A stretch of 64,000 nucleotides of DNA from Nocardioidaceae bacterium. GTDB taxonomy: Bacteria; Actinomycetota; Actinomycetes; Propionibacteriales; Nocardioidaceae. Below are positions 18,489 through 28,104 of the stretch, in pieces. Within the stretch, counting starts at the first letter, position 1. Each line of letters opens with the position of its first letter. The notes beneath the pieces are model-generated. The model saw only the letters and a program-made list of their open reading frames with translations, was not told where the DNA came from and did no database searches. The stretch covers positions 84,448-148,447 of the forward strand of contig JAUJOO010000004.1 of NCBI GenBank assembly GCA_030447585.1, read 5' to 3'. Both the position numbers and the translations under genes were made by a program.

Positions 18489-19876
18489 CCGCGGGCGGCT
18501 CGGACCTCACCGTGGTGACGGCCGGTGTCACGATGCTCGCCGATGCCCTGCGCGACCAGGGCGTCGCGACGGTCGACGTGGCGTGGACGCCACCTGTCGC
18601 AGGCACCGAGGATGACCTGACCGCGGTCATGCTCGACCCCCGGCGGGTCCCGGCGAACGCGCGGGCGCACGCGGCGATGACTGCTGCCGCCGCAGCCCTG
18701 GTCGACGTACGTCCCGCTGACGAGGCGCTTGGGCTGCGGGCCGGACACTTCCTGCACGCGGGCCCGCCGATCACCTGGGACCGCATGTCCGGGCCGTTGC
18801 GCGGTGCCCTGATCGGGGCGGTCGTGTACGAGGGGCTGGCTGACAGTACCGACCACGCCGAGGCGCGTCTGGGCGCTGGGGACTTCACCTTCGAGCCCGC
18901 CCACCACCACGGTGCGGTGGGCCCGATGGCCGGTGTCGTCTCGGGCTCGATGTGGATGTTCGAGCTGTACGACGAGACCTCCGGCAACCGGTCGTGGTGC
19001 TCCCTCAACGAAGGTCTCGGCAAGGTCTTGAGGTACGGCGCCTACTCCCCCGAGGTGATCGAGCGCCTTCGGTGGATGCGCGACGTGCTGGGTCCGGCCC
19101 TTCAGACGACGACCAGGGCCAGCGGCCCCATCGACATCGTGGCGATCATCGCGCAGATGCTCCAGATGGGCGACGAAGGACACAACCGCAACCGTGCCGG
19201 GACGCTGATGCTGCTGAAGGAGTGGTTGCCGGGGCTGGTTGGGTCGGGCCTACCCACCGGTGACATCTGCGACGTCGCCGCTTTCGTGTCCGGAAACGAC
19301 CACTTCTTCCTCAACCTCGTGATGCCGGCGTGCAAGCTGATGACAAGCGCTGCCAGTGGCGTGCCCGGGTCGACGGTGGTCACCACGATGGCCCGCAACG
19401 GAACCGACTTCGGCATCCAGGTGTCCGGGCTCGGTGACGAGTGGTTCACCGGCCCCGCGCAGGTGGCCGACGGCCTCTATCTCGGCAACTTCGGACCTGA
19501 CGACGCGAACCCCGACATCGGCGACTCGGCGATCACCGAGACAGCAGGCGTCGGCGGGTTCGCGATGGCGACCGCACCTGCCATCGTCCGGTTCGTCGGC
19601 GGCTCCGTGGCCGACGCGATCGCCACCACTCGCCGGATGTACGACATCTGTGTCGGCGAGCACCAACGCTGGGCGCTCCCGATCATGGACTTTCGCGGTA
19701 CGCCGACGGGCATCGACGTCACGTCGGTGCTGCGCACCGCTCAGCTGCCCCAGATCAACACGGGGATGGCCGGCCGGGTCGCCGGAGTCGGTCAGGTGGG
19801 AGCCGGGCTCGTATCCCCACCGATGGAGTGTTTCGAGAAGGCGATCGCCGCCCTCGCGCAAGCGGTCACCCGTTGA
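18485..19876 (+). CDS. DUF1116 protein, AllG-like
   Basis: A 463-residue protein. The GTG at 18485 overlaps the fdrA stop (GTGA), which fixes the start even though the frame is open further upstream. Conserved DUF1116 stretches include THxAHHHGAVGPMAG-like EPAHHHGAVGPMAGV (about residue 138), MGDEGHNRNRAG (about 230) and FLNLVMPACKLM (about 278). Family knowledge: YlbE/AllG is the third subunit of oxamate carbamoyltransferase. As the last gene of the plus-strand operon it completes the AllHFG set. It converges on the PH-domain gene with a 46-base gap. Confidence 0.83.
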   Translation: MTAGGSDLTVVTAGVTMLADALRDQGVATVDVAWTPPVAGTEDDLTAVMLDPRRVPANARAHAAMTAAAAALVDVRPADEALGLRAGHFLHAGPPITWDRMSGPLRGALIGAVVYEGLADSTDHAEARLGAGDFTFEPAHHHGAVGPMAGVVSGSMWMFELYDETSGNRSWCSLNEGLGKVLRYGAYSPEVIERLRWMRDVLGPALQTTTRASGPIDIVAIIAQMLQMGDEGHNRNRAGTLMLLKEWLPGLVGSGLPTGDICDVAAFVSGNDHFFLNLVMPACKLMTSAASGVPGSTVVTTMARNGTDFGIQVSGLGDEWFTGPAQVADGLYLGNFGPDDANPDIGDSAITETAGVGGFAMATAPAIVRFVGGSVADAIATTRRMYDICVGEHQRWALPIMDFRGTPTGIDVTSVLRTAQLPQINTGMAGRVAGVGQVGAGLVSPPMECFEKAIAALAQAVTR

Positions 19877-19922
19877 CCTCGAAAGCGGCGGCGCCGACGA
19901 CGAGAGCTGGAGTCGCTGTCGC

Positions 19923-20399
19923 TCACCCGTCGCGGTCGGCGCGCGAGCGTTCGGCTATGACGCCCGCCAGCTCGCGGGCTGACCGCGAGGCGCGGGCACC
20001 GTCGGCGCTCTGGATCGCCATCACCGCCAACGTGCCACCGTCGGCGAGGTCGAGCATCGCCCACGGCCTGTTGGGATGCAGCGACACCGAGATGATCTCG
20101 GCCCACTCCAACCGGTGTGTCCGGTAGCCGTTGACCACCCGGAGACCGGAGTCGTCGGCTCGCGCCGACGTCCGGAAGAGGGCGAAGAGGATCAGCAACA
20201 TGGCAGCGAAGAACACCAGCAAGGTGACACGTTGGAACTCGGTGAAGTCGGCTCGGACCGAGGCCGGAAGGCTCTCCCAGAGGACAACCATGGCGACGGT
20301 CATGCCGACCGCCGCAGTGGCCGCCACGACCCGGGTCCCCAGCGGCCGGTAGCTGCGCGGCAGGCTCACCAAGATGTGACCGTCACAGTCGGCAGGCAT
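19923..20399 (-). CDS. PH-domain membrane protein
   Basis: A 158-residue protein with two adjacent membrane segments (VVAATAAVGMTVAMVVLWES and VTLLVFFAAMLLILFALF, about residues 25-72), then a bacterial PH-like domain (GLRVVNGYRTHRLEWAEIIS, about 86-140) of the kind seen in the mycobacterial low-molecular-weight antigen 6 family. It overlaps the hisG 3' end by 17 bases; an internal GTG at 20372 would remove the overlap. Such proteins regularly follow hisG in this lineage. Function unknown; membrane location is clear. Confidence 0.75.
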   Translation of the reverse strand: MPADCDGHILVSLPRSYRPLGTRVVAATAAVGMTVAMVVLWESLPASVRADFTEFQRVTLLVFFAAMLLILFALFRTSARADDSGLRVVNGYRTHRLEWAEIISVSLHPNRPWAMLDLADGGTLAVMAIQSADGARASRSARELAGVIAERSRADRDG

Positions 20400-21246
20400 G
20401 GATGTCGGTCACCAGTATCCCGCGGGCGCCGAGGTCGTACAGCTGGTCCATGACGCGGTGGGCGTCGCCCCGCGGCACCATCGCGCGGACCGCGAACCAT
20501 CCGCTGCGCTGCAATGGAGACACGGTGGGCGACTCGATGCCGGGCGTGATCGCGCAGGCCGCTTCGACCGACACGGCCTCGATGTCGTAGTCCATCATCA
20601 CGTAGCCGCGCGCCACCAGCACTCCGCGCACGCGTCGGGAGAAGGTGTCATAACCGTCGGGATCGCCCCCTCCTGCCCGGGTGACGAGCACCGCCTCGGA
20701 CACCAGGATCGGCTCACCGAACGTCTCCAGGCCGGCCTGCTGCAACGTCGAGCCGGTGTCCACCACGTCAGCGACCACGTCAGCAACTCCCAGCCGCACC
20801 GCCGTCTCGACGGCGCCCTCGAGGCGGATCACGTGCGCAGAGACTGCCCGCTCCTTCAGGAACTCCTCCACGACGCCGGCGTACGACGTAGCGATCCGCG
20901 ATCCCTGCAGGGACTCGATGGTGCGCCCGGAGCCCGTCGGTGCGGCCAAGTGCAGTCGGGATCTGCCGAACCCGAGCGGTTGCCGCTCCTCGACGCCCGC
21001 CCGCGAGTCGAGCACGAGGTCGCGGCCGGTCAGGCCGACGTCGAGGGTGCCGCCGGCGACGTAGACGGCGATGTCGCGAGGTCGCAGGTAGAAGAACTCG
21101 ACGCCGTTGGCATTGTCGACGACGACGAGGTCACGCGTGTCGCGTCGCTGACGGTAGCCGGCCTCGCGGAGCAGGTCGCTCGACGCCGCCGCGAGAACGC
21201 CCTTGTTGGGGACTGCGACCCGGAGCAAGCAACGCCCGTCCGTCAT
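20383..21246 (-). CDS. hisG: ATP phosphoribosyltransferase, long form
   Basis: A 287-residue enzyme of the first step of histidine synthesis, joining ATP and PRPP. The start at ATG 21246 ([16 protein letters not shown]) overlaps the hisE stop as ATGA. The PRPP-binding region is [20 protein letters not shown] (about residues 153-172). The C-terminal third carries the ACT-like allosteric domain ([20 protein letters not shown]), so this is the long, histidine-inhibited form that needs no HisZ. It is coupled to hisE, and together they follow the riboflavin genes, an arrangement usual in actinobacteria. Confidence 0.95.
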   Translation of the reverse strand: MTDGRCLLRVAVPNKGVLAAASSDLLREAGYRQRRDTRDLVVVDNANGVEFFYLRPRDIAVYVAGGTLDVGLTGRDLVLDSRAGVEERQPLGFGRSRLHLAAPTGSGRTIESLQGSRIATSYAGVVEEFLKERAVSAHVIRLEGAVETAVRLGVADVVADVVDTGSTLQQAGLETFGEPILVSEAVLVTRAGGGDPDGYDTFSRRVRGVLVARGYVMMDYDIEAVSVEAACAITPGIESPTVSPLQRSGWFAVRAMVPRGDAHRVMDQLYDLGARGILVTDIHACRL

Positions 21247-21506
21247 AGGTGCGCGTAGACGTCGTCGAGACTCAGGCCGCGCGCGATCATCAGCACCTGA
21301 GCCTGGTAGAGAAGCTGGCTCAGCTCCTGCGCGGTTCGGTCCGCGCTCTCGTGCTCCGCGGCCATCCACGACTCAGCCGCCTCCTCCACCAGCTTCTTCC
21401 CGATCTCGTGCACGCCGGCGTCGACGGCAGCCACCGTGCCGGAGCCGGACTCGCGCGAGGTCACCTTGTCGGTCAGCTCGGCGAACAGCGCGTCGAAGGT
21501 CTTCAT
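21243..21506 (-). CDS. hisE: Phosphoribosyl-ATP pyrophosphatase
   Basis: An 87-residue enzyme hydrolysing phosphoribosyl-ATP to phosphoribosyl-AMP, the second histidine step. The ATG at 21506 gives [15 protein letters not shown]; the longer open frame upstream is Arg-rich noncoding sequence. The MazG-like metal-binding core [16 protein letters not shown] lies at about residues 37-52, followed by [13 protein letters not shown]. It lies 34 bases after ribH and is coupled to hisG. Confidence 0.93.
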   Translation of the reverse strand: MKTFDALFAELTDKVTSRESGSGTVAAVDAGVHEIGKKLVEEAAESWMAAEHESADRTAQELSQLLYQAQVLMIARGLSLDDVYAHL

Positions 21507-21540
21507 CAGCGACAAGGGTAGGGGATCGGTGGCCACTGGC

Positions 21541-22020
21541 TCACGCGCGCGCGAGCTCGCGCAAGACCAGGGCTGTCGCCAGGGCCGCGTGCGCCGCCTC
21601 ATAGCCCTTGTCCTCTGTGGAGCCGGCAAGACCCGCTCTGTCACGGGCCTGGGCGTCGTTGTCACAGGTCAGGACACCGAAGCCGACCGGGACACCGAAA
21701 TCGAGAGCCACCCTGCTCAGGCCGTCCGTCACCGCCCGGCAGACGAACTCGAAATGAGGGGTGCCGCCGCGGACCACCACCCCGAGGGCCACCACCGCGT
21801 CGTACCCCCGCTGTGCGAGACGCTGAGCAACCACCGGCAGCTCGAAGCTGCCCGGTGCGCGCGCCACGACCACGTCGTCCACGCCTGCAGCGACCAGCGC
21901 GCGCTCGGCACCGGCGAGCAGCCCGTCCATCACCTCCGCGTGCCACCGCGCCGCCACCACCCCCACGCGCAGCCTGCTGCCGTCGAGTCTCTCGAGCCGG
22001 GGCTGTCCGGATCCGCTCAT
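21541..22020 (-). CDS. ribH: 6,7-dimethyl-8-ribityllumazine synthase
   Basis: A 159-residue lumazine synthase, condensing the ribityl-diaminouracil with dihydroxybutanone phosphate. Recognised by [38 protein letters not shown] with the substrate-contacting region, and a C-terminal [17 protein letters not shown]. The ATG at 22020 overlaps the ribBA stop (ATGA). It is the last gene of the riboflavin set and belongs to the FMN-riboswitch-controlled transcript by continuity. Confidence 0.95.
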   Translation of the reverse strand: MSGSGQPRLERLDGSRLRVGVVAARWHAEVMDGLLAGAERALVAAGVDDVVVARAPGSFELPVVAQRLAQRGYDAVVALGVVVRGGTPHFEFVCRAVTDGLSRVALDFGVPVGFGVLTCDNDAQARDRAGLAGSTEDKGYEAAHAALATALVLRELARA

Positions 22021-23300
22021 GGCAGCGGCCCTGCGTCGGTCCGGGCAGGGACGGTGGTGGCGGTTCGGGACTCGAAGATCAGATGGTCGAGGTCGTGGCC
22101 CATCCTGTCGCGCTTCGTGGCGAGGTAATGGCTGTTCTCGTCGTGCGGACTGACTGGTACGGCGACCCGTTTCGTCACCTTGACGCCATACGTCTCGAGC
22201 GCGAGCCGTTTGGCAGGGTTATTCGTCAGCAGCTTCACGGAGCTGACGCCGAGCTCGCGCAGGATCTGTGCCCCCGTGGCATAGTCGCGGCCGTCCGCCG
22301 GCAGGCCCAGCGCAAGGTTGGCGTCCACGGTGTCACTGCCGTCGTCCTGCAGGGCGTATGCCTGTAGCTTCTTGACCAGACCGATCCCCCTGCCCTCGTG
22401 CCCGCGCAGGTAGACGACCACGCCACGTCCCTCGTCCCGGATCGCCGCCAGCCCCGCCCGCAGCTGAGACCCGCAGTCGCAGCGCCGTGACCCGAACACA
22501 TCACCGGTGAGACACTCGGAGTGCACCCGCACCAGGACGTCCCTGCCGTCGGCGATGTCTCCGTACACCAGAGCGACCTGCTCCGAGCCGTCGACCAGGT
22601 GCCGGTACCCGTGTGCCTGGAAAGTGCCGTGGTCGGTGGACAGCGGAGTTTGCACGATCTTGACCAGTTGCTGCTCGTGCCGGTTGCGGTAGCGCGCCAG
22701 GCCGGCGATCGAGACGAGGGCAAGGCCGTGCTCGTCGGCGAACTCGCGAAGGTCACCGCCGCGCTTCATGGAGCCGTCGTCGTTGACGACCTCCGCGATG
22801 ACAGCCGCGGGGCTACGACCGGCCAGCCGGGCGAGGTCGACCGCCCCCTCGGTGTGACCGCGCCTGACGAGGACGCCACCCTCGCGGTAGCGCAGGGGGA
22901 ACACGTGTCCAGGCTGCGTCACGTCCGCTGCCGTGCTGTCGGCATCCGCCAGTACCTGGATGGTGCGGGCCCGGTCAGCCGCGGAGATGCCCGTGGAGAT
23001 ACCGTCCGCGGCGTCCACGGAGACGGTGTACGCGGTGCGCAGTCGCTCCCGGTTCTGCGCGGTCATCAGCGGGATCGCCAGCCGGTCCAGCGCCGTACCC
23101 TCCATCGGCACGCAGATCACGCCGCTCGTGTACCGGATGGTGAACGCCAGCAGCGACGCGGTCGCATCGCCCGCCGCGAAGACGATGTCCCCCTCGTTCT
23201 CCCGACCCTCGTCGTCGACCACCACGACTGCCTTGCCCCGCGCGATGTCGGCGATCGCCCGCTCGATCGTGTCAAGGCGCAGACCGGCTCGGTCAACCAT
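22017..23300 (-). CDS. ribBA: Bifunctional DHBP synthase / GTP cyclohydrolase II
   Basis: A 427-residue fusion. N-terminal DHBP synthase (about residues 1-205) shows [10 protein letters not shown] and [15 protein letters not shown]. The C-terminal GTP cyclohydrolase II (about 206-420) has the zinc site [13 protein letters not shown] and the arginine-rich [12 protein letters not shown]. It supplies both precursors of riboflavin. The start ATG 23300 ([18 protein letters not shown]) overlaps the end of the transporter gene by eight bases; the open frame continues upstream but in noncoding composition. Confidence 0.95.
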   Translation of the reverse strand: MVDRAGLRLDTIERAIADIARGKAVVVVDDEGRENEGDIVFAAGDATASLLAFTIRYTSGVICVPMEGTALDRLAIPLMTAQNRERLRTAYTVSVDAADGISTGISAADRARTIQVLADADSTAADVTQPGHVFPLRYREGGVLVRRGHTEGAVDLARLAGRSPAAVIAEVVNDDGSMKRGGDLREFADEHGLALVSIAGLARYRNRHEQQLVKIVQTPLSTDHGTFQAHGYRHLVDGSEQVALVYGDIADGRDVLVRVHSECLTGDVFGSRRCDCGSQLRAGLAAIRDEGRGVVVYLRGHEGRGIGLVKKLQAYALQDDGSDTVDANLALGLPADGRDYATGAQILRELGVSSVKLLTNNPAKRLALETYGVKVTKRVAVPVSPHDENSHYLATKRDRMGHDLDHLIFESRTATTVPARTDAGPLP

Positions 23301-23994
23301 CGCGGCCCACCGGCTGGAGCGTCTCCTCGCCACCGGCCAGGTCGGTGACCTGTCGCTCGGCCCGCCACCAGGCGAGGAAACCGGCCAGGCAGAAGACACC
23401 GTATACGAGATAGAGCACGGCGCTCGGGTAGTAGCCCGCCCTGATGAGCAGCGGCACCCCGACTGCATCGACCGCGATCCAGATCCACCAGAACTCGACG
23501 TAGCCGCGCGCCATCCCGTAGGTCGCCAGGATGCTTCCGGTGAGGATCCAGGCGTCCGGGACCGGGCCGTAGGAGTCCAGGCGCGCAAGGATGGGGATGA
23601 AGACCGCCATCATGATCCCGGCCGCCACGATCAGTGCCCGCAGCTCGTGCGCCGTGGCCCACCGCGGGGCGATCGCCCGCCCGTCGCTGGACCCACCTGC
23701 CCGCTGGCTGCCGCGCCACCGCCACCACCCGTACGCGCTGACCGCAAAGAAGAAGACCTGCCTGCTCGCCTGACCCCAGAGGTCGTCCTCCTGCGGCTTG
23801 TCGAAGATGCCGCCGACGAAGACCGTGAACAGCAACGCGTTGCCGATCATGCCCACGGGCCACGCCCACGTCAGCCTGCGCATCCCGAGGAACGCACTGG
23901 CCAGGCCGAACCCGTTGCCGACGACCTCGCGGACGAGGATCGGCGCACCGGCGATCACCCAGTAGTGCTCGAGCAGGTAGTCCAGGGGGTTCAT
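23293..23994 (-). CDS. ribM: PnuC/RibM-type vitamin transporter in the riboflavin operon
   Basis: A 233-residue membrane protein of the PnuC family with about seven hydrophobic segments. Conserved aromatic stretches are [12 protein letters not shown] (about residue 84) and [20 protein letters not shown] (about 167). Starts with ATGA overlap on the riboflavin synthase stop. Family knowledge: PnuC proteins carry nicotinamide riboside, but members encoded inside FMN-riboswitch operons of actinobacteria (RibM/PnuX) transport riboflavin. The location between ribE and ribBA, under the same riboswitch, argues for riboflavin uptake. The assignment rests on context. Confidence 0.82.
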   Translation of the reverse strand: MNPLDYLLEHYWVIAGAPILVREVVGNGFGLASAFLGMRRLTWAWPVGMIGNALLFTVFVGGIFDKPQEDDLWGQASRQVFFFAVSAYGWWRWRGSQRAGGSSDGRAIAPRWATAHELRALIVAAGIMMAVFIPILARLDSYGPVPDAWILTGSILATYGMARGYVEFWWIWIAVDAVGVPLLIRAGYYPSAVLYLVYGVFCLAGFLAWWRAERQVTDLAGGEETLQPVGRDG

Positions 23995-24605
23995 GCGTGG
24001 TTCTCCTTCTGTCTGCTGAGCAGTCGCTCGACATATTTCGCCACTATGTCCACCTCGAGGTTGACGCGCTCGCCTGGCCGTCTGAGGCCGAGCGTGGTCA
24101 GCGCGAGCGTCGTCGGGATGAGGCTGACGCTGAACGCCGGCTCGTCGCCGTCACGAAGGCCGCTCACCGTGAGTGAGGTGCCGTCCACGGTGATCGAGCC
24201 CTTCACAGCGACGTAGCGGGCCAGGTCATCCGGCAGGGTGACCCACACGACGTCCCAGTACTCACTGGACTCACGGCTCTCGACGGCGCCGGTTCCGTCC
24301 ACATGGCCTTGCACCAGGTGACCGCCCAGCCGACCGTGAGGTGTGACGGCGCGTTCGAGGTTGACCTGACTGCCCACCCGGAGGGCACCGAGCGACGTCT
24401 TGTCGAGGCTTTCCGCCATCACGTCGGCGGTGAATGCCTCCGGCGTTCGCTCTACCACGGTGAGGCAGCAGCCGTTGACGGCGATCGAGTCACCAGCGGC
24501 CGCGTCCGAGACGACCTTGGGGCCGCGCACGGTCAACCGCGCGGAGTCTCCAAGGTGGTCCAACGCCACCACCGCCCCGAGCTCCTCGACGATGCCGGTG
24601 AACAT
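23991..24605 (-). CDS. ribE: Riboflavin synthase alpha chain
   Basis: A 204-residue enzyme performing the last riboflavin step, dismutating two lumazines. The start MFTGIVEELG is diagnostic, and there are two lumazine-binding repeats: the first with DSIAVNGCCLTV (about residues 38-49), the second with SITVDGTSLTV (about 138-148). The start ATG overlaps the ribD stop by one base (TGATG), with a GGGGGAA ribosome site upstream. Central member of the rib operon. Confidence 0.95.
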   Translation of the reverse strand: MFTGIVEELGAVVALDHLGDSARLTVRGPKVVSDAAAGDSIAVNGCCLTVVERTPEAFTADVMAESLDKTSLGALRVGSQVNLERAVTPHGRLGGHLVQGHVDGTGAVESRESSEYWDVVWVTLPDDLARYVAVKGSITVDGTSLTVSGLRDGDEPAFSVSLIPTTLALTTLGLRRPGERVNLEVDIVAKYVERLLSRQKENHA

Positions 24606-25630
24606 CAGCTCTTCCCCCCACGCATGGTCATCCGGATGTCCTGGCCGACACGAACGGCCTCCACGAGGTCGAAGCGGTGGATGCTGTCCATGGAGGCAAC
24701 GCCCAGCTCCGCCACCGTCGAGGGACCCGCCCCGAGAACCGCCGGTGCGACGTACGCGATCACCTCGTCGACGAGACCGGCCCGGACGAAGGCCGCGGCC
24801 AGCGTCGGGCCTCCTTCGAGCCAGACGTGGTGACGGCCACCCGAGAACAGCTCGGCCAGCGCCTGGCCGGGGTCGCGGGTCTTCAACACGCATGTGTCTG
24901 CATCGCCGTCGAAGACGGCAGCGGCAGGATCGAGACGCCGCATGCCCATCACGACCCGCAGTGGCTGCTGCCTGCGAGGCAGTGGCTGGTCGGCCGCGTC
25001 GCGCACGGTCAGCCGGGGGTTGTCCGTCTCGACGGTCCCGGCACCGACGAGGATTGTGTCGCATGAGGCGCGCAGCCGGTGAACGTCGGTGCGGGCCTCA
25101 TGGCCGGTGATCCATCTGCTGGTGCCGTCAACGGCGGCCGCGCGACCGTCAAGGGTTGTGGCGAGCTTCCACGTGACGAACGGGCGCTGCGCCTGCATGG
25201 AGAAGCTCCACACCTCGTTGAGGAGGGCAGCCTCGGCGCAGAGGACCTCGCCCTCCACGTCGACGCCTGCAGCCTGCAGAGCCTCCCCCCCGCCTGCTGC
25301 CTCCCGGTTGGGGTCCGGCTGCGCGTAGATCACGCGTCGTACGCCCGCATCGATGAGGGCGCGGCTGCACGCAGGTGTGCGGCCGGTGTGGTTGCAGGGC
25401 TCGAGAGTAACAACGACCGTGCAGCCCCTGGCCGCGGATCCAACGCTGGCCAGCGCGGCGACCTCGGCGTGCGCTGTGCCTGCACCACGGTGCAGCCCTG
25501 ATCCGAGTACGGCGCCGTCAGGCCCGAGGACGACGGCGCCGACGCGAGGGTTGGGGCCGAGTGACAGACCCGGAGTGCAGGCGAGCGTGATCGCCTGGCG
25601 CATTGCCAGGAGTTCGGCGTCGCTTGCCAT
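24605..25630 (-). CDS. ribD: Bifunctional deaminase/reductase RibD
   Basis: A 341-residue fusion. The N-terminal deaminase has the zinc motif HAEVAAL and PCNHTGRTPAC; the C-terminal reductase has WKLATTLDGRAAAVDGTSRW and the NADPH-binding VWLEGGPTLAAAF. It deaminates and reduces the pyrimidine intermediate of riboflavin synthesis. The start is ATG 25630 (MASDAELLAMRQAI), 134 bases downstream of the FMN riboswitch. The longer upstream frame runs back through the riboswitch sequence and is not protein-like. Confidence 0.94.
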   Translation of the reverse strand: MASDAELLAMRQAITLACTPGLSLGPNPRVGAVVLGPDGAVLGSGLHRGAGTAHAEVAALASVGSAARGCTVVVTLEPCNHTGRTPACSRALIDAGVRRVIYAQPDPNREAAGGGEALQAAGVDVEGEVLCAEAALLNEVWSFSMQAQRPFVTWKLATTLDGRAAAVDGTSRWITGHEARTDVHRLRASCDTILVGAGTVETDNPRLTVRDAADQPLPRRQQPLRVVMGMRRLDPAAAVFDGDADTCVLKTRDPGQALAELFSGGRHHVWLEGGPTLAAAFVRAGLVDEVIAYVAPAVLGAGPSTVAELGVASMDSIHRFDLVEAVRVGQDIRMTMRGGKS

Positions 25631-25763
25631 CACAGGCCCCTTCGTCAGCGCCGTGTCGCGCGACTCCAGGGTCTCCGACCACGGCGAGACACGGTCCAGG
25701 CACCTCGCCAGGCGCCGAAGCGCCCGACGAGCTCGCGCCGGTTGGCGTCGTCCGTACGTCGGC

Positions 25764-25887
25764 GTGCATCCTCCCATCCGGACTTTAACCGTCGGTCCCG
25801 GAGTTTCACCGGGTCAACCGACCACCCTGAGGTGGTCGGGTCGCGGACTGTCACCGCCGGTTCGGGATTTCACCGACCCCGGAGCAC
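25764..25887 (-). promoter_or_regulatory. FMN riboswitch (RFN element)
   Basis: Read on the minus strand, the leader has the conserved RFN blocks in order: GTGCTCCGGGGTCGGTGAAA, CCGAACCGGCGGTGACAGTC, a variable hairpin GACCACCTCAGGGTGGTC, then GACCGACGGTTAAAGTCCGG and closing GATGGGAGGATGCAC. This is the FMN-binding aptamer that represses riboflavin genes when FMN is high. It precedes ribD and therefore the downstream ribE, ribM, ribBA and ribH. In high-GC actinobacteria the output may be translational or termination; I could not decide which. Confidence 0.95.
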
Positions 25888-25965
25888 GCGAGCGTTGAAC
25901 ACTCGTGCCGACAAGTATGGCATCTGCTGCCCGGCATCGGGACTCGGCACGGTGTGCGGCTCGTC

Positions 25966-26637
25966 TCAGCGGCTCGTGGGCTGCGCCTTCTCGGCGAGCG
26001 AGCGCAGGTGAGTGACGACGGCGTCGGGGTTGTCGGCTCCGAAGACGGCAGAGCCCGCCACGAACACGTCAGCGCCTGCTTCTGCACAGCGCTCGATGGT
26101 GTCCGCGGAGATACCGCCGTCGAGCTGCAACCAGATGTCTGCACCGGTCTTGTCGAGCAACCGGCGGGTCCGGGCGATCTTCGACAGGCAAAACTCGAGG
26201 AAGCGCTGCCCTGCGAAGCCCGGCTCGACCGTCATGATCAGCACCATGTCGAGCTCGGCAAGCAGGTCCCCGTAGGGCTCGATCGCTGTTGCGGGCTTGA
26301 GCGCCATCCCGGCCCGTGCCTGCTGGGCCCGGAGCTCACGAGCCAACCGCACCGGCGCACGACAAGCCTCCACGTGGAAGGTGACGCTGCCGGCGCCAGC
26401 CTCGACGTAGGCAGGAGCCCACCGGTCGGGGTCCTCGATCATCAGATGGCAGTCCAACGGCTGCGACGCCACCTTCGCCAGCGACTCGACCACCGGGACT
26501 CCGATGGTGAGGTTGGGCACGAAGTGGTTGTCCATCACGTCGACGTGGAGCCAGTCGGCGGAAGCGACGGACTCGGCCGCCGTCCGAAGGTCGGCGAAGT
26601 CCGCCGACAGGATGCTCGGCGAGATCTGGATGCCCAT
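25966..26637 (-). CDS. rpe: Ribulose-phosphate 3-epimerase
   Basis: A 223-residue TIM-barrel enzyme of the pentose phosphate pathway. It begins [17 protein letters not shown], has the metal and catalytic motif [16 protein letters not shown] (about residues 31-46), [10 protein letters not shown] and the phosphate-binding DGGISADT (about 174-181). It lies 87 bases downstream of rsmB and directly upstream of the rib leader. Ru5P supply for the dihydroxybutanone branch makes the neighbourhood sensible. Confidence 0.95.
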   Translation of the reverse strand: MGIQISPSILSADFADLRTAAESVASADWLHVDVMDNHFVPNLTIGVPVVESLAKVASQPLDCHLMIEDPDRWAPAYVEAGAGSVTFHVEACRAPVRLARELRAQQARAGMALKPATAIEPYGDLLAELDMVLIMTVEPGFAGQRFLEFCLSKIARTRRLLDKTGADIWLQLDGGISADTIERCAEAGADVFVAGSAVFGADNPDAVVTHLRSLAEKAQPTSR

Positions 26638-26724
26638 CGGTCGAGCAGTCTAGTGCGCCTGACAAGGCGATCCGACGCTGACGCGTTCCTGACCACCTTC
26701 GAGTCGTTTCCTTACGCCGCGGAG

Positions 26725-28104
26725 TCAGCGGACGCGGCGCAGCACCGACACGAACATGGCGTCGGTCCCGTGCACGTGCGGCCACAGCTGCAGGTGGGGG
26801 CCGTCTCCGAGGTGGGGGACGTCCGGCAGCAGCGCGCGGGCATCCTCCTCCTCCACATCGGTGCGGGTGTGCAGCACAGCGTCCACCACGCCACGCGTCT
26901 CGGCGGCAGCGGGTGTGCAGGTCACGTACGCGACGACGCCCCCCGGGCGGACGGCGTCGATGCCGGCGTCGACTAGCGACCGCTGCAGCGGCACCAGCGA
27001 GTCGAGATCACCGGTGGTGCGCCGCCACCTCGACTCCGGGCGACGACGCAAGGCCCCCAGCCCGCTGCACGGCGCGTCGACGATGACCCGGTCGAAGGAC
27101 TTGGCCGGCCAGGCCGCCCGGGTGGAGTCGACGCAGACGACGGCGCCGGCTGCGGCGTACCCTCTGAGCGACGAACGGACCAGGCGAGCCCGGTGCTCCA
27201 GGCGCTCAGCCGCCACCAATGTCGCACCGTACTGTCGGGCGAGGCCGGTCAAGATCGCCGCCTTCCCGCCGGGTCCCGCGCACAGATCGAGCCAGCGAAC
27301 GTCTCGGCCGGGCACCGCCGCGTGCATGAAGGCGAGTGCGGCAAGCTGTGACCCCTCGTCCTGAACGCCGGCCCGGCCCTCACGTACCGCCGCCAGCGCG
27401 CCGGGATCGCCTCCGCCGATCACCGCCGCGTACGGCGACCACCGGCCCGCGGTTACCACGTCGGCAGGCAACTCGGGCAGGTCGGCGAGGCCCGGACGCA
27501 GTGCCAGGGTGACCGCAGCCGGGTCGTTGTCTGCGGCCAGCAGGCTCTCGAGCTCCGCACCCTGCCCCACGAGGCGGGCAAACTCCTCCACCACCCATCG
27601 GGGATGGGAGAACCTGACCGCGAGATGGCCGAGCAGGTCAGTCTCGCGCGACGGCGCGCACTCATCCACCCACGCCTCGAAGGTCCGCCGCCCGACCGCG
27701 CGCAACACCGCATTCGTGAGCCGGACGGGGCGCTCCCCCACGACGGCGCGGACGAGCTCCACCGTCGTTCCCACCGCCGCATGTGACGGGACCCTCATCG
27801 CCAGCAGCTGGTGCGTCCCCATCCGCAGCGCGATCGCGACCTCCACCTGGAGCTCGACGACTCCACCCTTCACACACGACTCGAGGACAGCGTCGTAGGC
27901 GCCCTGCATCCGTGCGGTCCCGGCCGCCAGCTCGGTGGCGAAGGCGGCGTCGCGTCCGCAGAGCCCACGCTCGCTGCGAAGCCGAGCCAGCGCCAAATTG
28001 AGGTAGGCGTCCTCCTGCGCGACGCGTCGCAGCGCGTCGTACGCCACCTGCCGCGCCGCGTCGACCTTGGTCCGGGTGCGCGCGCGTCGCGGCTCGACGC
28101 TCAC
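26725..28104 (-). CDS. rsmB: 16S rRNA (cytosine-967-C5) methyltransferase
   Basis: A 459-residue RsmB/Sun/Fmu protein. The N-terminal NusB-like RNA-binding domain covers about residues 15-150. The C-terminal SAM-dependent domain has [12 protein letters not shown] (about 274-285), the catalytic [13 protein letters not shown] and the second cysteine in [10 protein letters not shown]. The GTG start overlaps the fmt stop (GTGA), so methylation of 16S rRNA and formylation of the initiator tRNA are translationally linked. Confidence 0.94.
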   Translation of the reverse strand: MSVEPRRARTRTKVDAARQVAYDALRRVAQEDAYLNLALARLRSERGLCGRDAAFATELAAGTARMQGAYDAVLESCVKGGVVELQVEVAIALRMGTHQLLAMRVPSHAAVGTTVELVRAVVGERPVRLTNAVLRAVGRRTFEAWVDECAPSRETDLLGHLAVRFSHPRWVVEEFARLVGQGAELESLLAADNDPAAVTLALRPGLADLPELPADVVTAGRWSPYAAVIGGGDPGALAAVREGRAGVQDEGSQLAALAFMHAAVPGRDVRWLDLCAGPGGKAAILTGLARQYGATLVAAERLEHRARLVRSSLRGYAAAGAVVCVDSTRAAWPAKSFDRVIVDAPCSGLGALRRRPESRWRRTTGDLDSLVPLQRSLVDAGIDAVRPGGVVAYVTCTPAAAETRGVVDAVLHTRTDVEEEDARALLPDVPHLGDGPHLQLWPHVHGTDAMFVSVLRRVR

